DNA of 41,287 nucleotides, from NCBI GenBank assembly GCA_016784735.1, contig JADHUC010000071.1, positions 1 to 41,287 on the forward strand, in the 5' to 3' direction. Shown here piece by piece: positions 1-7,575 of the stretch. The translations under genes were made by a program, and so were the position numbers. How positions within the stretch are numbered: the first letter of the stretch is position 1; each line of letters begins with the position of its first letter. This DNA is from Pirellulaceae bacterium (GTDB lineage Bacteria; Planctomycetota; Planctomycetia; Pirellulales; Pirellulaceae). The notes beneath the pieces are model-generated. The model searched no databases. It was not told where the DNA came from and saw only the letters and a program-made list of their open reading frames with translations.

Positions 1-3000
1 TGGAGGGTGTTACGCAAAACGGTATGCGATTCGTCGTCTTCGCCTCCACCGGCCAGACTTCTCCAGGTGCTACCAGTTGCCAGTTTTGCGGGAGCTTCGT
101 CCGCAGAGATACTTCCATCGGTGTTTGGCTGTTGTTCGTGGCGTCGACAAGAAACCGAAACTGCTCGCCTGATGCGGATACGCCGCCGAGCCGCATGGTC
201 GCCTCGAGAGCCGGAACGACGCGGACTTCCGTCGTTTTCTGAAGCGAGAGCACGGGCCCGGTCGGAGATCCGACGGTGGCGGTCGCCGTCAGCCGCGCGG
301 TTGTTCCCAAGGCGTCCTGCGGAACCGTGATCTTGAAGTGACCGCCGGCCACAGCTTGGCAATGCCAGTCGGACGGCGTCTGAATCGCGTACCGGAGATT
401 CGACTCTTCCGTCCCGATGACGCGAACACGCACCGACATCTCCTCGCCGGGCACGGCAACGGTCGGAACGTCGACATACGGACCATGAACGCCCATCAGC
501 GTCGAACACACCAGGGACAGCCTGGCGCTCAGGTCCTCCAGTTCGCGTAGCTCACGGCGGCACGGATTGTCGAGTTTGCTTTCCTGGATCCACTGTCTGT
601 GCGTCGACGCCGCGTTCACGATCGCGAGAGCGCTGCCGGCGAAAGCATCGACGTCGGATTCCTTCAACTTCGAAATGTCGGTTTCGAGCCGCGCGAATCT
701 GGCATCCATTTCCTTCACACAACCGGCGCTCGGCTGTTCGTACCACTGATCCATGGTCGGATCGACCACGTACTGATGGTCCGGTTGGGCCACCGGCGTG
801 ATGGAAACCTCGTCGATCCAGACCGTGCCGGAGCAGCGCCACAGATACGGCGACAACTGGATGCTCCGCAGCGGTCGCTCGGGCTTGATGATGATTTCCA
901 CGTCGCGCCAGTCGTAAGTACCGGTGTCTAATTCGTACTTCTCGCGTTTTCGCTCGGTGAATCGGGTCTTCATGTTCACGTGACACAGGACGGCGTCCAC
1001 GTGCAGGCTTCCTTGGTTGTCCGGCGTCACTTGGTCGCATTTCAGTCGGAGTCGGAGCTTAAGTGGCTCGGCTTCCTGCTGATAGAGCATCACCCATTGC
1101 ATCGCCCCTTTGGTTTGGCTGGATGACGCGTTGGCCAGTTTCAAACAAGATTTGTCATCCACGTTATCCCGTTCGTAGGCGCCGTATCGAGTCTTGCGCC
1201 AGTGAACCGAAGATTCGGGGCGTTCCACGTCGATCTTGCGCATTTCGTTCCGCAGGCTAAGATTCCTCAGAATCTCGTCGATGTGCGTTTGGGCAAGTTG
1301 CTTTTTCGATGTGACGTGCAAAACGGCCAATGACTCAGGCTCGAGACGCAAAGGCACATCCAGGCCGGAAAAAGGGGTCAGGGACCTTTTGCCGGAACGG
1401 CCCGAAGGGTGCTTCGCACAAAAGGTCCCTGACCCCTTTTCCCGGCTCGCGTCCGGCAGCCATCGCAAGGTCGCTTCGTCGACAACCACCGGGTCATCCG
1501 GTAACGCTTCGACCGGGATCGAAACAACCGACTCTGCCACACCAGCCGCGTCGTTCAGTACCGTGAAGAAAATCTCGCCATCCGACGCTGTGCCGAATCG
1601 TTCCAGAGCGAGATGCGGATTGCGGCTTCGCGCCAGCGTCAGCGGCTCCCATCCGGCCCGGGCAAGTTGCTGGCACAATGTCTGATACAGCCGGTGATTT
1701 CCTCGGTCCCGCTCGTACCATTCGGCATGATCCCAGTAGCGCGAGCCTGGGCCGAGACCGCTGGGGGGCCAATCGAAGACGCCGGGGAACACGCCATACG
1801 CCACGCATCGCTTCATGAACAGAGCCATATCGGCCTCGGTCAACTCGCTGAAGTTCCCTTTCAACAGCGTGACGAACGGCTTCTGGCGGCAGATGGTCCG
1901 GATGTAGTTGAAGCTTCCGCGGTTGATCCGCAGCCCCGTCTCCGAGCCCATCACGTCCAAGTACGGTGCCGTGTAGAAGCTGCTTCCCATGGCTCCGTTC
2001 ATCATCGTGATTTTGCCTTGGGCGTGCAGACGTTTGGCCACCTCCTTGGCGAACTCGACCGACGAAAAGTAGTTGTAGAGGAACGGCCTTTCTTGGACGG
2101 GGTCCCAAATCGGTGGATACTCGGCGTACCGGAAGTGATCTCGGCGGTAGTTGATGCCCGTTGTGATCCCGTCGTAATAGAAGCCGTCCAACTCACCGCC
2201 CCGTCGCTCGCGATAGCTCCGAAAGACGCCGGGAATTCTACCCAGCATGTACTCGCCGTACGGCAGTTGCGCGTCGAGGTTGTACTGGGCGATGACGTGG
2301 CCGTAGACCGACGTGCGTTTGACCGACAACCGGCCTTGCCGATCGTGAAGACCGCTGGCATCAAACGTCTCGGCACTGCCTGTCTGTTGCCGGAACTTCT
2401 CTCGCACCGCATCAAGCTGCCTCTCGTACGATGGTTCCGGATCGGTTTCCGGGTTGTAGTCGGCGATGTTGGCAAACAATCCGGCGTGAGTGAAATACGT
2501 CAGGCTGTCGACATCCAGCCGATCGTCATAGCCCGGCTCCGGTGCACCCTCCTGGAGAGCGAAGCGAAATTCGTTCACGTTGTCGACCTCCGACAGCTTC
2601 GAGAAGGCCATCCACATGCCTTCTTTCGTAACGTGCTTGGCAAAGAACTGCGGAAAGAGGCGGTAGTACCGATCCAACGCGCTCCGCATACCCCAGTCCG
2701 GATCGCAGCGATAGACATGGAACGTCAATTCGGCCGCACTGGGCGGCTCGGTTTCTTTCGCGAGTGCCACGTCGTATACGATGTAAAACAAACCTTGCTC
2801 CGCATCATAACCAGTGCGAAAAATGCGGGGCTGGTCCAGCGGCACGGCGTAGCAGAGGCCGACGGGGCCCGTGATCACGTTGCAGAAATTCACCGAGTGC
2901 GCGCCCATGTCCAGCGCTGGCTGGTCGTGCCATTCTGGCAAAGCCGCAAACTCGCGAATGCGTCTGGAATTCTCGTAAGTTCCGGTCGTCCCGATCGCTC

Positions 3001-3475
3001 GCGTCGCGTCCACGTCGTCCCACCAGCGCCATCCTTCGGCTTGGATCGGCAGGGCAAATCGCACCAAGAGACCACGATCCTTACCTGATGTATCCTGGAC
3101 GCTCAGCTTCACGGAGATCAATTCATCGGTCGCCTCGAACCGGCCGGTCACATCGAGCGACAGGTCAGCCAACTCGGCCCGGTGTACGACGGCCCCGTCG
3201 TTCTCGACCAGGGTCTTGCCTGCAACGGGCACGAACTCCGCATGTTTCGTCACGTCGCAAATGCTGATCGGGAAGAACTCGCCGCGTCCACCCCGCGGAA
3301 GCTCGCGCCCGTCCATCGAAACCTCGGTCAGCGCCCCCGATGACGAGACCGCCAATTCAAACCGGTCCCCCGTGTTCACTACTATCTCGCCGGCCAATCC
3401 GTCCACTCCGCAAATCGGCATCGTCACCAGCGCGACCAGCATTCCGACAAATGTCATCGTGCGCCATCTGCTCAT
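1..3475 (-). CDS. Secreted glycoside-hydrolase-like multidomain protein (3' end outside window)
   Basis: The frame opens at an ATG at 3475, with AGGGG eight bases upstream, and stays open to the left edge: 1158 codons without a stop, so the C-terminus is missing. Residues 1-27 look like a signal peptide. Residues about 30-300 are beta-rich. Residues about 300-600 look like a TIM barrel containing ELDGFYYDG (D430, D435), the kind of strand-end acidic motif seen in retaining glycosidases. A small beta domain follows, then a jelly-roll-like stretch (about 765-895, ending GTVWIDEVSITP) typical of carbohydrate-binding modules, a helical stretch, and Ig-like repeats. A perfect palindrome is inserted in frame at residues about 679-702. 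The gene follows the isomerase-like gene by 101 bases. I cannot name a CAZy family; a glycan-active role is inferred from fold-like features only. Confidence 0.75.
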   Translation of the reverse strand, partial: MSRWRTMTFVGMLVALVTMPICGVDGLAGEIVVNTGDRFELAVSSSGALTEVSMDGRELPRGGRGEFFPISICDVTKHAEFVPVAGKTLVENDGAVVHRAELADLSLDVTGRFEATDELISVKLSVQDTSGKDRGLLVRFALPIQAEGWRWWDDVDATRAIGTTGTYENSRRIREFAALPEWHDQPALDMGAHSVNFCNVITGPVGLCYAVPLDQPRIFRTGYDAEQGLFYIVYDVALAKETEPPSAAELTFHVYRCDPDWGMRSALDRYYRLFPQFFAKHVTKEGMWMAFSKLSEVDNVNEFRFALQEGAPEPGYDDRLDVDSLTYFTHAGLFANIADYNPETDPEPSYERQLDAVREKFRQQTGSAETFDASGLHDRQGRLSVKRTSVYGHVIAQYNLDAQLPYGEYMLGRIPGVFRSYRERRGGELDGFYYDGITTGINYRRDHFRYAEYPPIWDPVQERPFLYNYFSSVEFAKEVAKRLHAQGKITMMNGAMGSSFYTAPYLDVMGSETGLRINRGSFNYIRTICRQKPFVTLLKGNFSELTEADMALFMKRCVAYGVFPGVFDWPPSGLGPGSRYWDHAEWYERDRGNHRLYQTLCQQLARAGWEPLTLARSRNPHLALERFGTASDGEIFFTVLNDAAGVAESVVSIPVEALPDDPVVVDEATLRWLPDASREKGSGTFCAKHPSGRSGKRSLTPFSGLDVPLRLEPESLAVLHVTSKKQLAQTHIDEILRNLSLRNEMRKIDVERPESSVHWRKTRYGAYERDNVDDKSCLKLANASSSQTKGAMQWVMLYQQEAEPLKLRLRLKCDQVTPDNQGSLHVDAVLCHVNMKTRFTERKREKYELDTGTYDWRDVEIIIKPERPLRSIQLSPYLWRCSGTVWIDEVSITPVAQPDHQYVVDPTMDQWYEQPSAGCVKEMDARFARLETDISKLKESDVDAFAGSALAIVNAASTHRQWIQESKLDNPCRRELRELEDLSARLSLVCSTLMGVHGPYVDVPTVAVPGEEMSVRVRVIGTEESNLRYAIQTPSDWHCQAVAGGHFKITVPQDALGTTARLTATATVGSPTGPVLSLQKTTEVRVVPALEATMRLGGVSASGEQFRFLVDATNNSQTPMEVSLRTKLPQNWQLVAPGEVWPVEAKTTNRIPFCVTPS
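1369..1440. repeat. Palindromic repeat inserted in frame in a coding sequence
   Basis: Left arm 1370-1390 (begins AAAAGGGGTCAGGGACC) and right arm 1420-1440 are a perfect 21-base inverted repeat. The 29-base centre carries its own small hairpin (CGAAG 1403-1407 with CTTCG 1412-1416). It lies inside the giant glycosidase-like gene and is read through without a stop, adding about 24 residues rich in K, S, G and R between two beta-strand-like stretches. The arm sequence resembles repeat words I associate with planctomycete genomes; that association is from memory, not searched. Confidence 0.9.
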
Positions 3476-3498
3476 CGAAAATCCCCTGCATCAGCCGA

Positions 3499-3524
3499 GT
3501 GGCACTGCTTGCGAGCAGTGCCAC
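3499..3524. repeat. Short perfect hairpin between two genes
   Basis: GTGGCACTGCT (3499-3509) and AGCAGTGCCAC (3514-3524) form a perfect 11-base stem with a four-base loop. It lies between the stop of the isomerase-like gene (3577) and the start of the glycosidase-like gene (3475), both on the minus strand. No run of T follows on the minus strand, so a classical intrinsic terminator is unlikely. It could stabilise or attenuate the transcript between the two genes. Confidence 0.8.
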
Positions 3525-3576
3525 GCAACTACAAATTTTCAGAATTGCCAAAACGTCGTTTGCTTGCCATTTGCTG

Positions 3577-4479
3577 CTACTGCCCGGAGACCGTTCGCAA
3601 GCGGACCGATAGCTTTCTCCATGCGGCCATGGACCGCGTCAGGTTGTCGCGGGGCTCGCCCTTGACCCCCACGCACTGAAGCCCGATCGGTCCGCTGTAC
3701 CCTCCGGCAACGAACGGCTTGAGAAACTGGTATACGTCGTACGCGCCTCGATCCAACGCTTCCATGGAACCTTCCGGTGACGTACCGTTGATCGTAACCA
3801 AGAACAGTCGCGACATCGAGGCGGCGACCAGCGGCTCCAGCTTGCGCTCCTGGTCCGTTCTCAGCCAGTGATAGAGGTTGAAGCAGATCCCCAGATTCTC
3901 GCGGTCGGTTTTCTGGGCAATCCGCAGCGCGTCCTCGACTCGCTCACACCATTGGTTGACGTGAGGATATATGGCCACGCGAACGCCGAGAGGTTGGGCG
4001 AAGTCGGCCAATTGACGACAAACCTCCACGGCCCGCACGTCGCCGTCCGGAGAAGATCGCTCATAGTCCTTACTGGCAAAGCCGATCAAGAACAGCGTCT
4101 TGCGGTCTTTAAGCTGTCGGATTGCCTGCTTGAGCGTGGGATCGAAGTCGCTGCCGGGATCGACAGAGATGTTGTACCCAGGAACCGCGACGGTAAACAC
4201 ATCCAGTCCAGCCTTGTCCATGGAGTCAAGGGTTGCGTCCAATTGCTCCAAGGGTCCCAGATACTGGCAGCCGTCGTAACCCAGCTCCCGAAGCAGCGCA
4301 GCCTGCGCCTCAGGCGACGCCGCCAGCATTGGGTCACTTCGCGCAAAGTTCATGGCGAAGAGAGGATTGTCCAGACCCTTGTTGTCTGACGGTTCTTCCG
4401 CCCAACCGGTTGTGGCGAGTCCAGGCAATCCCAAAGCAAGGAGCACGGCGAGTCGCGGGATTATGCGTTGTTGGCCCAT
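3577..4479 (-). CDS. Secreted sugar-phosphate isomerase/epimerase-like TIM-barrel protein
   Basis: A 300-residue protein with an N-terminal signal peptide (MGQQRIIPRLAVLLALGLPG, cleaved near GWAEE). The ATG at 4479 is preferred over the GTG at 4500 because AAAGGA sits seven to eight bases before it. The body has the alternating pattern of the xylose-isomerase-like TIM-barrel family (PF01261 type): ELGYDGCQYLGP, VFTVAVPGYN, LGVRVAIYPH, NLGICFNLYHWL, and a closing GYSGPIGLQ. Cytosolic members isomerise or epimerise sugars using a divalent metal bound by Glu, Asp and His. Here E and H residues are present, but the full ligand set cannot be confirmed by eye. Export suggests a periplasmic role. 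It is probably co-transcribed with the downstream glycosidase-like gene. The substrate is unknown. Confidence 0.85.
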   Translation of the reverse strand: MGQQRIIPRLAVLLALGLPGLATTGWAEEPSDNKGLDNPLFAMNFARSDPMLAASPEAQAALLRELGYDGCQYLGPLEQLDATLDSMDKAGLDVFTVAVPGYNISVDPGSDFDPTLKQAIRQLKDRKTLFLIGFASKDYERSSPDGDVRAVEVCRQLADFAQPLGVRVAIYPHVNQWCERVEDALRIAQKTDRENLGICFNLYHWLRTDQERKLEPLVAASMSRLFLVTINGTSPEGSMEALDRGAYDVYQFLKPFVAGGYSGPIGLQCVGVKGEPRDNLTRSMAAWRKLSVRLRTVSGQ

Positions 4480-4561
4480 GGTCGTATCCTTTCGATACAC
4501 AACGTCATTAGAGGTGTGTGCACGTAATGACCAGGTCTATTCGGGCTGGCGCCCGCTAACG

Positions 4562-4864
4562 CTAGAAGGTCTCGTGGTTCTTCCCGATGAAATTGAGGGG
4601 CACCCCGTGTAGCCCAGCGTATTTGATCGCCATGCCTAACAGCAAGTATTCGTCATCGTCATAACCGGCCGCGAAAGCATCTTGATGCAGCAGCATGAAA
4701 GCGTCATCACATTGCTTTTCAGCCGCCGCCTTCTTGATTCCAGCGGCGAACTTGGGCAGGTATTTCTCTACAGTCGCGTGCAAGACAGCGATGCGTTCCA
4801 CTTCTTCCTCTTTCGCAGGCTCAGGACTATCCACGCCCATTGTCAACTGCTTTGCCGGCGCCAT
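4562..4864 (-). CDS. Small hypothetical protein downstream of the proteasome-like gene
   Basis: A 100-residue protein with no signal peptide or membrane segment. The ATG at 4864 has a strong AAGGAG five bases upstream. The N-terminal third is charged (EPAKEEEVER). The middle is helical (HATVEKYLPKFAAGIKKAA) and the end carries an acidic turn (AGYDDDEYLLLG) before a hydrophobic segment and a basic tail. I do not recognise a family. It starts 87 bases after the stop of the proteasome-like gene on the same strand, so the two may share a transcript. A partner or substrate role is possible but only a guess from position. Confidence 0.7.
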   Translation of the reverse strand: MAPAKQLTMGVDSPEPAKEEEVERIAVLHATVEKYLPKFAAGIKKAAAEKQCDDAFMLLHQDAFAAGYDDDEYLLLGMAIKYAGLHGVPLNFIGKNHETF

Positions 4865-4951
4865 TGGTACTCCTTTGGACTTCCTCCTGAACGAACAAAG
4901 CTAACCCGCCTGGAATAAGCCGGCGCGAAGGACGTTGGCTGCAAAAAAGAC

Positions 4952-5716
4952 TCAACTCGCCGGCTTGTTCCCGGTCGGGTTGAGCGTCCTTTTCGGCGAA
5001 CAGGCGACGGTCCATTCTGCACGATCTGGCGTCACGGTGATCTCATGGTAGTCGCCACCAAACTCAATATCCTCACGAGGCTGTAGCATTTCTGCCTTCT
5101 TGTACAAAGCGCGCACGTACTGCTGCGTTTCGTTGAGCGAAGTTTTCTTAAGCCGATCGATAGAGTACCGGCCCCCGTGGGAAATTGCGGTCTTGGCGTA
5201 GCGAGCGCCATCGCCGCTATGCATTACAGCAGGGATCCGCCGATCTCGCGGGTGCTCAATGACACGCGGTTGCTCCGGACCGTTGGGGAGCGGCCACCAT
5301 GCTTCGTAACACCGTGGTATGTTTCGCTTGTGATCGAATCCTACGACGAGAATTCCCAAGGGTGCTGCGAGTATACCGGCGCGAGCCAATATTTCAAAGG
5401 TGAAACACACGTCGGACATCAGGCGATCAAAGACGTTGCGGCAAAGCACGTCGACCGTTCCATCGTGATCGATCTTCTGCACGAGATTGGGAAGAGCGTC
5501 AATTGCCAACCATTGCGAATTGATGCTCCCGCCCTGAGAAACAAGTCGGTTCTGTCCGTGTATCCCGACGGCAATTGGGTGATCGTCCAGGAAAAAAAGC
5601 TTCTGACGGTCCAAAAGATCCTGGCGCTTCGAAACACCCGGTGCGTGACGAAACTCAATCCCGTCCGCACCGAGAACAACTGCGTCGGATGTGAGGGCAC
5701 CGAGAAGCAGCGTCAT
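4952..5716 (-). CDS. Proteasome-like Ntn-hydrolase family protein
   Basis: With the ATG at 5716 (GAGG about nine bases upstream) the 254-residue product begins Met-Thr-Leu-Leu-Leu-Gly-Ala and continues VVLGADG. Removing Met would leave Thr1 as nucleophile. Counting from it, Asp falls exactly at position 17, as in proteasome beta subunits and HslV. The Lys expected at 33 is probably K38 (QKLFFLDD), shifted by a small insertion. The second half shows the family pattern: HSGDGARYAKTAI, then a helix (NETQQYVRALYKKAEML) and a closing strand (GGDYHEITVTPD). An open 22-codon extension upstream to 5782 is less likely to be used. No ATPase, Pup or second subunit gene is nearby. The peptidase function is inferred from motif positions, not proven. 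Confidence 0.75.
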   Translation of the reverse strand: MTLLLGALTSDAVVLGADGIEFRHAPGVSKRQDLLDRQKLFFLDDHPIAVGIHGQNRLVSQGGSINSQWLAIDALPNLVQKIDHDGTVDVLCRNVFDRLMSDVCFTFEILARAGILAAPLGILVVGFDHKRNIPRCYEAWWPLPNGPEQPRVIEHPRDRRIPAVMHSGDGARYAKTAISHGGRYSIDRLKKTSLNETQQYVRALYKKAEMLQPREDIEFGGDYHEITVTPDRAEWTVACSPKRTLNPTGNKPAS

Positions 5717-6111
5717 TCTGTAAAGCCTCGTTTGTGTTTCAATCGCCGAATTTCTACTCATGCGGTGCGATTTGCACGGCACTGCGGCGCATTATACCAT
5801 CCGCACAGGACCCGCGACATCTGAAGGGGCAGAATGGCGCCGCGACTCCGAGCTGACATTTGGAGGCCGGCTTCCGAAGAGCCGAGGGCGTCAGCGGCGC
5901 AGTTGACATACTTGGTGTTTAACGTGCCATCAGATCGTTTAACCGCACGGCCAGCGGCCGGCGCGGGAGTTGAGCTGGAACTGGCATCCCTTTCTACGCC
6001 GGAGAGAAACACCGCGCAACGTCCACGCCGGCGCGCGGCCCGTTGGGCACTGCGGTTAAACGAGGAAAATGTAACCTGCTATCGCGCTGAACGCGTAGCG
6101 GCGTACAACCA
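5717..6111. other. Gene-free stretch holding a CGTTTAAC-ended palindrome
   Basis: About 395 bases separate the proteasome-like start from the M14 peptidase stop. They hold the palindrome described at 5937-6061 and an extra GTTTAAC at 5917-5923 just outside it. The promoter of the proteasome-like gene should lie near 5717-5900 on the minus strand, but no convincing -35/-10 pair is visible. Short frames crossing this stretch show no protein-like composition. Confidence 0.6.
5937..6061. repeat. Degenerate palindrome with GTTTAACCGCA ends
   Basis: The ends GTTTAACCGCA and TGCGGTTAAAC pair perfectly over 11 bases; the 125-base interior pairs only partly. It shares GCGCGGGAGTTGA with the palindrome at 13591-13664, so the two are related copies. 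It looks like an older, decayed member of the CGTTTAAC-ended class. Confidence 0.8.
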
Positions 6112-7392
6112 TTACCTCAACTTGTCCGGCGGTGGGTCCAGTGATCGCAGCAGGGACCACAGGGCCTTTTGCCCGGTGGCTTGCATGTCGTCGGTTGTTC
6201 GGCCGAACCAGGGGAACTCGAAGGTCACGGTCACCGCTTCGAAGTTCCGCTCGCAGTAGGTACGTAACAGTTCTTTCTCTGGAGCCTCGGGCGATAGGGG
6301 CTTGGGATCGCGTATCGTCCACTGTTTGCCGAACTCCAACTGGTCGGGCATGTAACGCACGAACCGTTCGCGGATAACCGGATACAGGCCGAGTAGCCCA
6401 TCGGTATGTTTGTTCTGCCAGTTGTGCAGGTCGATGGCCACGTCCGGACGCGCCCGGTCGATGGCCTGTTTCAGGGGCAGATTGACTGCGTCGGGTTTGT
6501 AGAGGATGAAGCATACGTCAGCACCTCGCGGCGCGGTGAGCGCCCCCAGCCCATTGTGCACGCCGTCGGGATTGGCCATCGGGATCACGTAGAACTCATA
6601 CTCGCGCAGGGCGGCTGCAGCGTAAGCATCGTCCGAAAGCAGCCATCGCACCATTCCCTCCATGGCGTAGCTGCTGGCGCTTTCGTAGGGGTGAACCCGC
6701 GAGCGGATCAGAAAGTTCTTCTTCGGCCGCGGCGAGGCGTCGGTGATACGTAGCAGCCATAGGTTCCGCTTCTCGGGACTCTCGCCGATCTTCTCCACCT
6801 TCACCAACGGATGCTCGCGGAGCGAGTCTACGAACCGCTCGCTCTGCGTGTAGTTATAGGGCGGATGCCAGTGGATCTCGGTCTCGCCGGGCGGTGCTTC
6901 GAGCCGTACGTGGGCTACCGAGTCGGTTACGTCGGCCATCACGGTGCGCCACCTTTCGCTTTTCGGCAGACGCATGACCACGAAATCGCGATACGACATA
7001 AACTCGTCGACGCTCGCGAAACTCGGCCGGTCTTTCGGTGGGGCATCGTGGTACTGCCAGTCGATCCACAGATCAACGGATGCCGCGGCCTGGCCTGCGT
7101 TGACCACCTTGAAACCCAGTCGCGTGCTGCGGCCCACGGCTTCCTCGTCGATCCCTGGGCTGGAACGCCATGAAGGGAAGATGCGGAACCGGTCCGGTCC
7201 TTCTTGTTTCACACCGGCCGGGTCGTGAGGGCAACTTCCGTCGAATCCCACCAAGATTCGTACGGCGGGAGCTGTCGACTCATCGGCCGCGGCTCGGCTC
7301 ACATCCGTTTGGTGAGCGAACTGGAAGAGCAAACCCAGTACGAGTACACCGTGTGAAAACGTGCGAGCGAAGGGAGTGGCTGGTTGTGACAT
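6112..7392 (-). CDS. Secreted M14 zinc carboxypeptidase-like protein (cytosolic-carboxypeptidase type)
   Basis: The ATG at 7392 is chosen because AGGAG lies nine bases upstream and a signal peptide follows (hydrophobic VLVLGLLFQF); longer upstream frames lack both. The product has 426 residues. Residues about 45-200 form the beta-sandwich that precedes the catalytic domain in cytosolic carboxypeptidases. Zinc-binding HPYE supplies H234 and E237, H323 (DLHNW) is the third ligand, and E392 (TFEFPW) fits the general base. PMANPDGV (271-278) matches the family signature. The usual Asn-Arg pair that holds the substrate carboxylate is replaced: DLNR reads DVCF here. This implies an altered substrate or loss of exopeptidase activity. 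The gene is divergent from the neighbour at 7576. Confidence 0.85.
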   Translation of the reverse strand: MSQPATPFARTFSHGVLVLGLLFQFAHQTDVSRAAADESTAPAVRILVGFDGSCPHDPAGVKQEGPDRFRIFPSWRSSPGIDEEAVGRSTRLGFKVVNAGQAAASVDLWIDWQYHDAPPKDRPSFASVDEFMSYRDFVVMRLPKSERWRTVMADVTDSVAHVRLEAPPGETEIHWHPPYNYTQSERFVDSLREHPLVKVEKIGESPEKRNLWLLRITDASPRPKKNFLIRSRVHPYESASSYAMEGMVRWLLSDDAYAAAALREYEFYVIPMANPDGVHNGLGALTAPRGADVCFILYKPDAVNLPLKQAIDRARPDVAIDLHNWQNKHTDGLLGLYPVIRERFVRYMPDQLEFGKQWTIRDPKPLSPEAPEKELLRTYCERNFEAVTVTFEFPWFGRTTDDMQATGQKALWSLLRSLDPPPDKLR

Positions 7393-7575
7393 GACGTTGG
7401 GCTCCTGGAGGCTGGCGAGGAAGCTTCGATGGACCGCTCGGCGTTGCTTCAGTATGTGCGTCTCGCGGCGCCCCTGCAACTGCGAGGTTCGATCGTTCTG
7501 CCCTGCAAATTGAACCGATGTCGCTAGCCGCTGGACGCAGCACGGTGATATGATGACTCGGAAGGAGGTTCTTAC

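Noticed and set aside
1613..3088. A 491-codon open frame on the plus strand
   Set aside because: It runs antisense inside the large secreted glycosidase-like gene, has no ribosome site or signal, and its composition looks like a mirrored high-GC gene. The minus-strand frame has domains and a signal peptide.
3499..3514. A TGGCAC...TTGC sequence resembling a sigma-54 promoter
   Set aside because: Only three bases separate TGGCAC and TTGC instead of the required five, and the sequence is explained by the hairpin at 3499-3524.
5717..5782. A 22-codon N-terminal extension of the proteasome-like protein as a propeptide
   Set aside because: Not excluded, but the Met directly before Thr makes a start there simpler, as in HslV and Anbu. 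A propeptide usually ends in Gly before Thr.
5834..6259. A 141-codon frame on the plus strand
   Set aside because: It crosses the palindrome at 5937-6061 and the end of the M14 gene antisense, and is rich in Arg and Ala without motifs.
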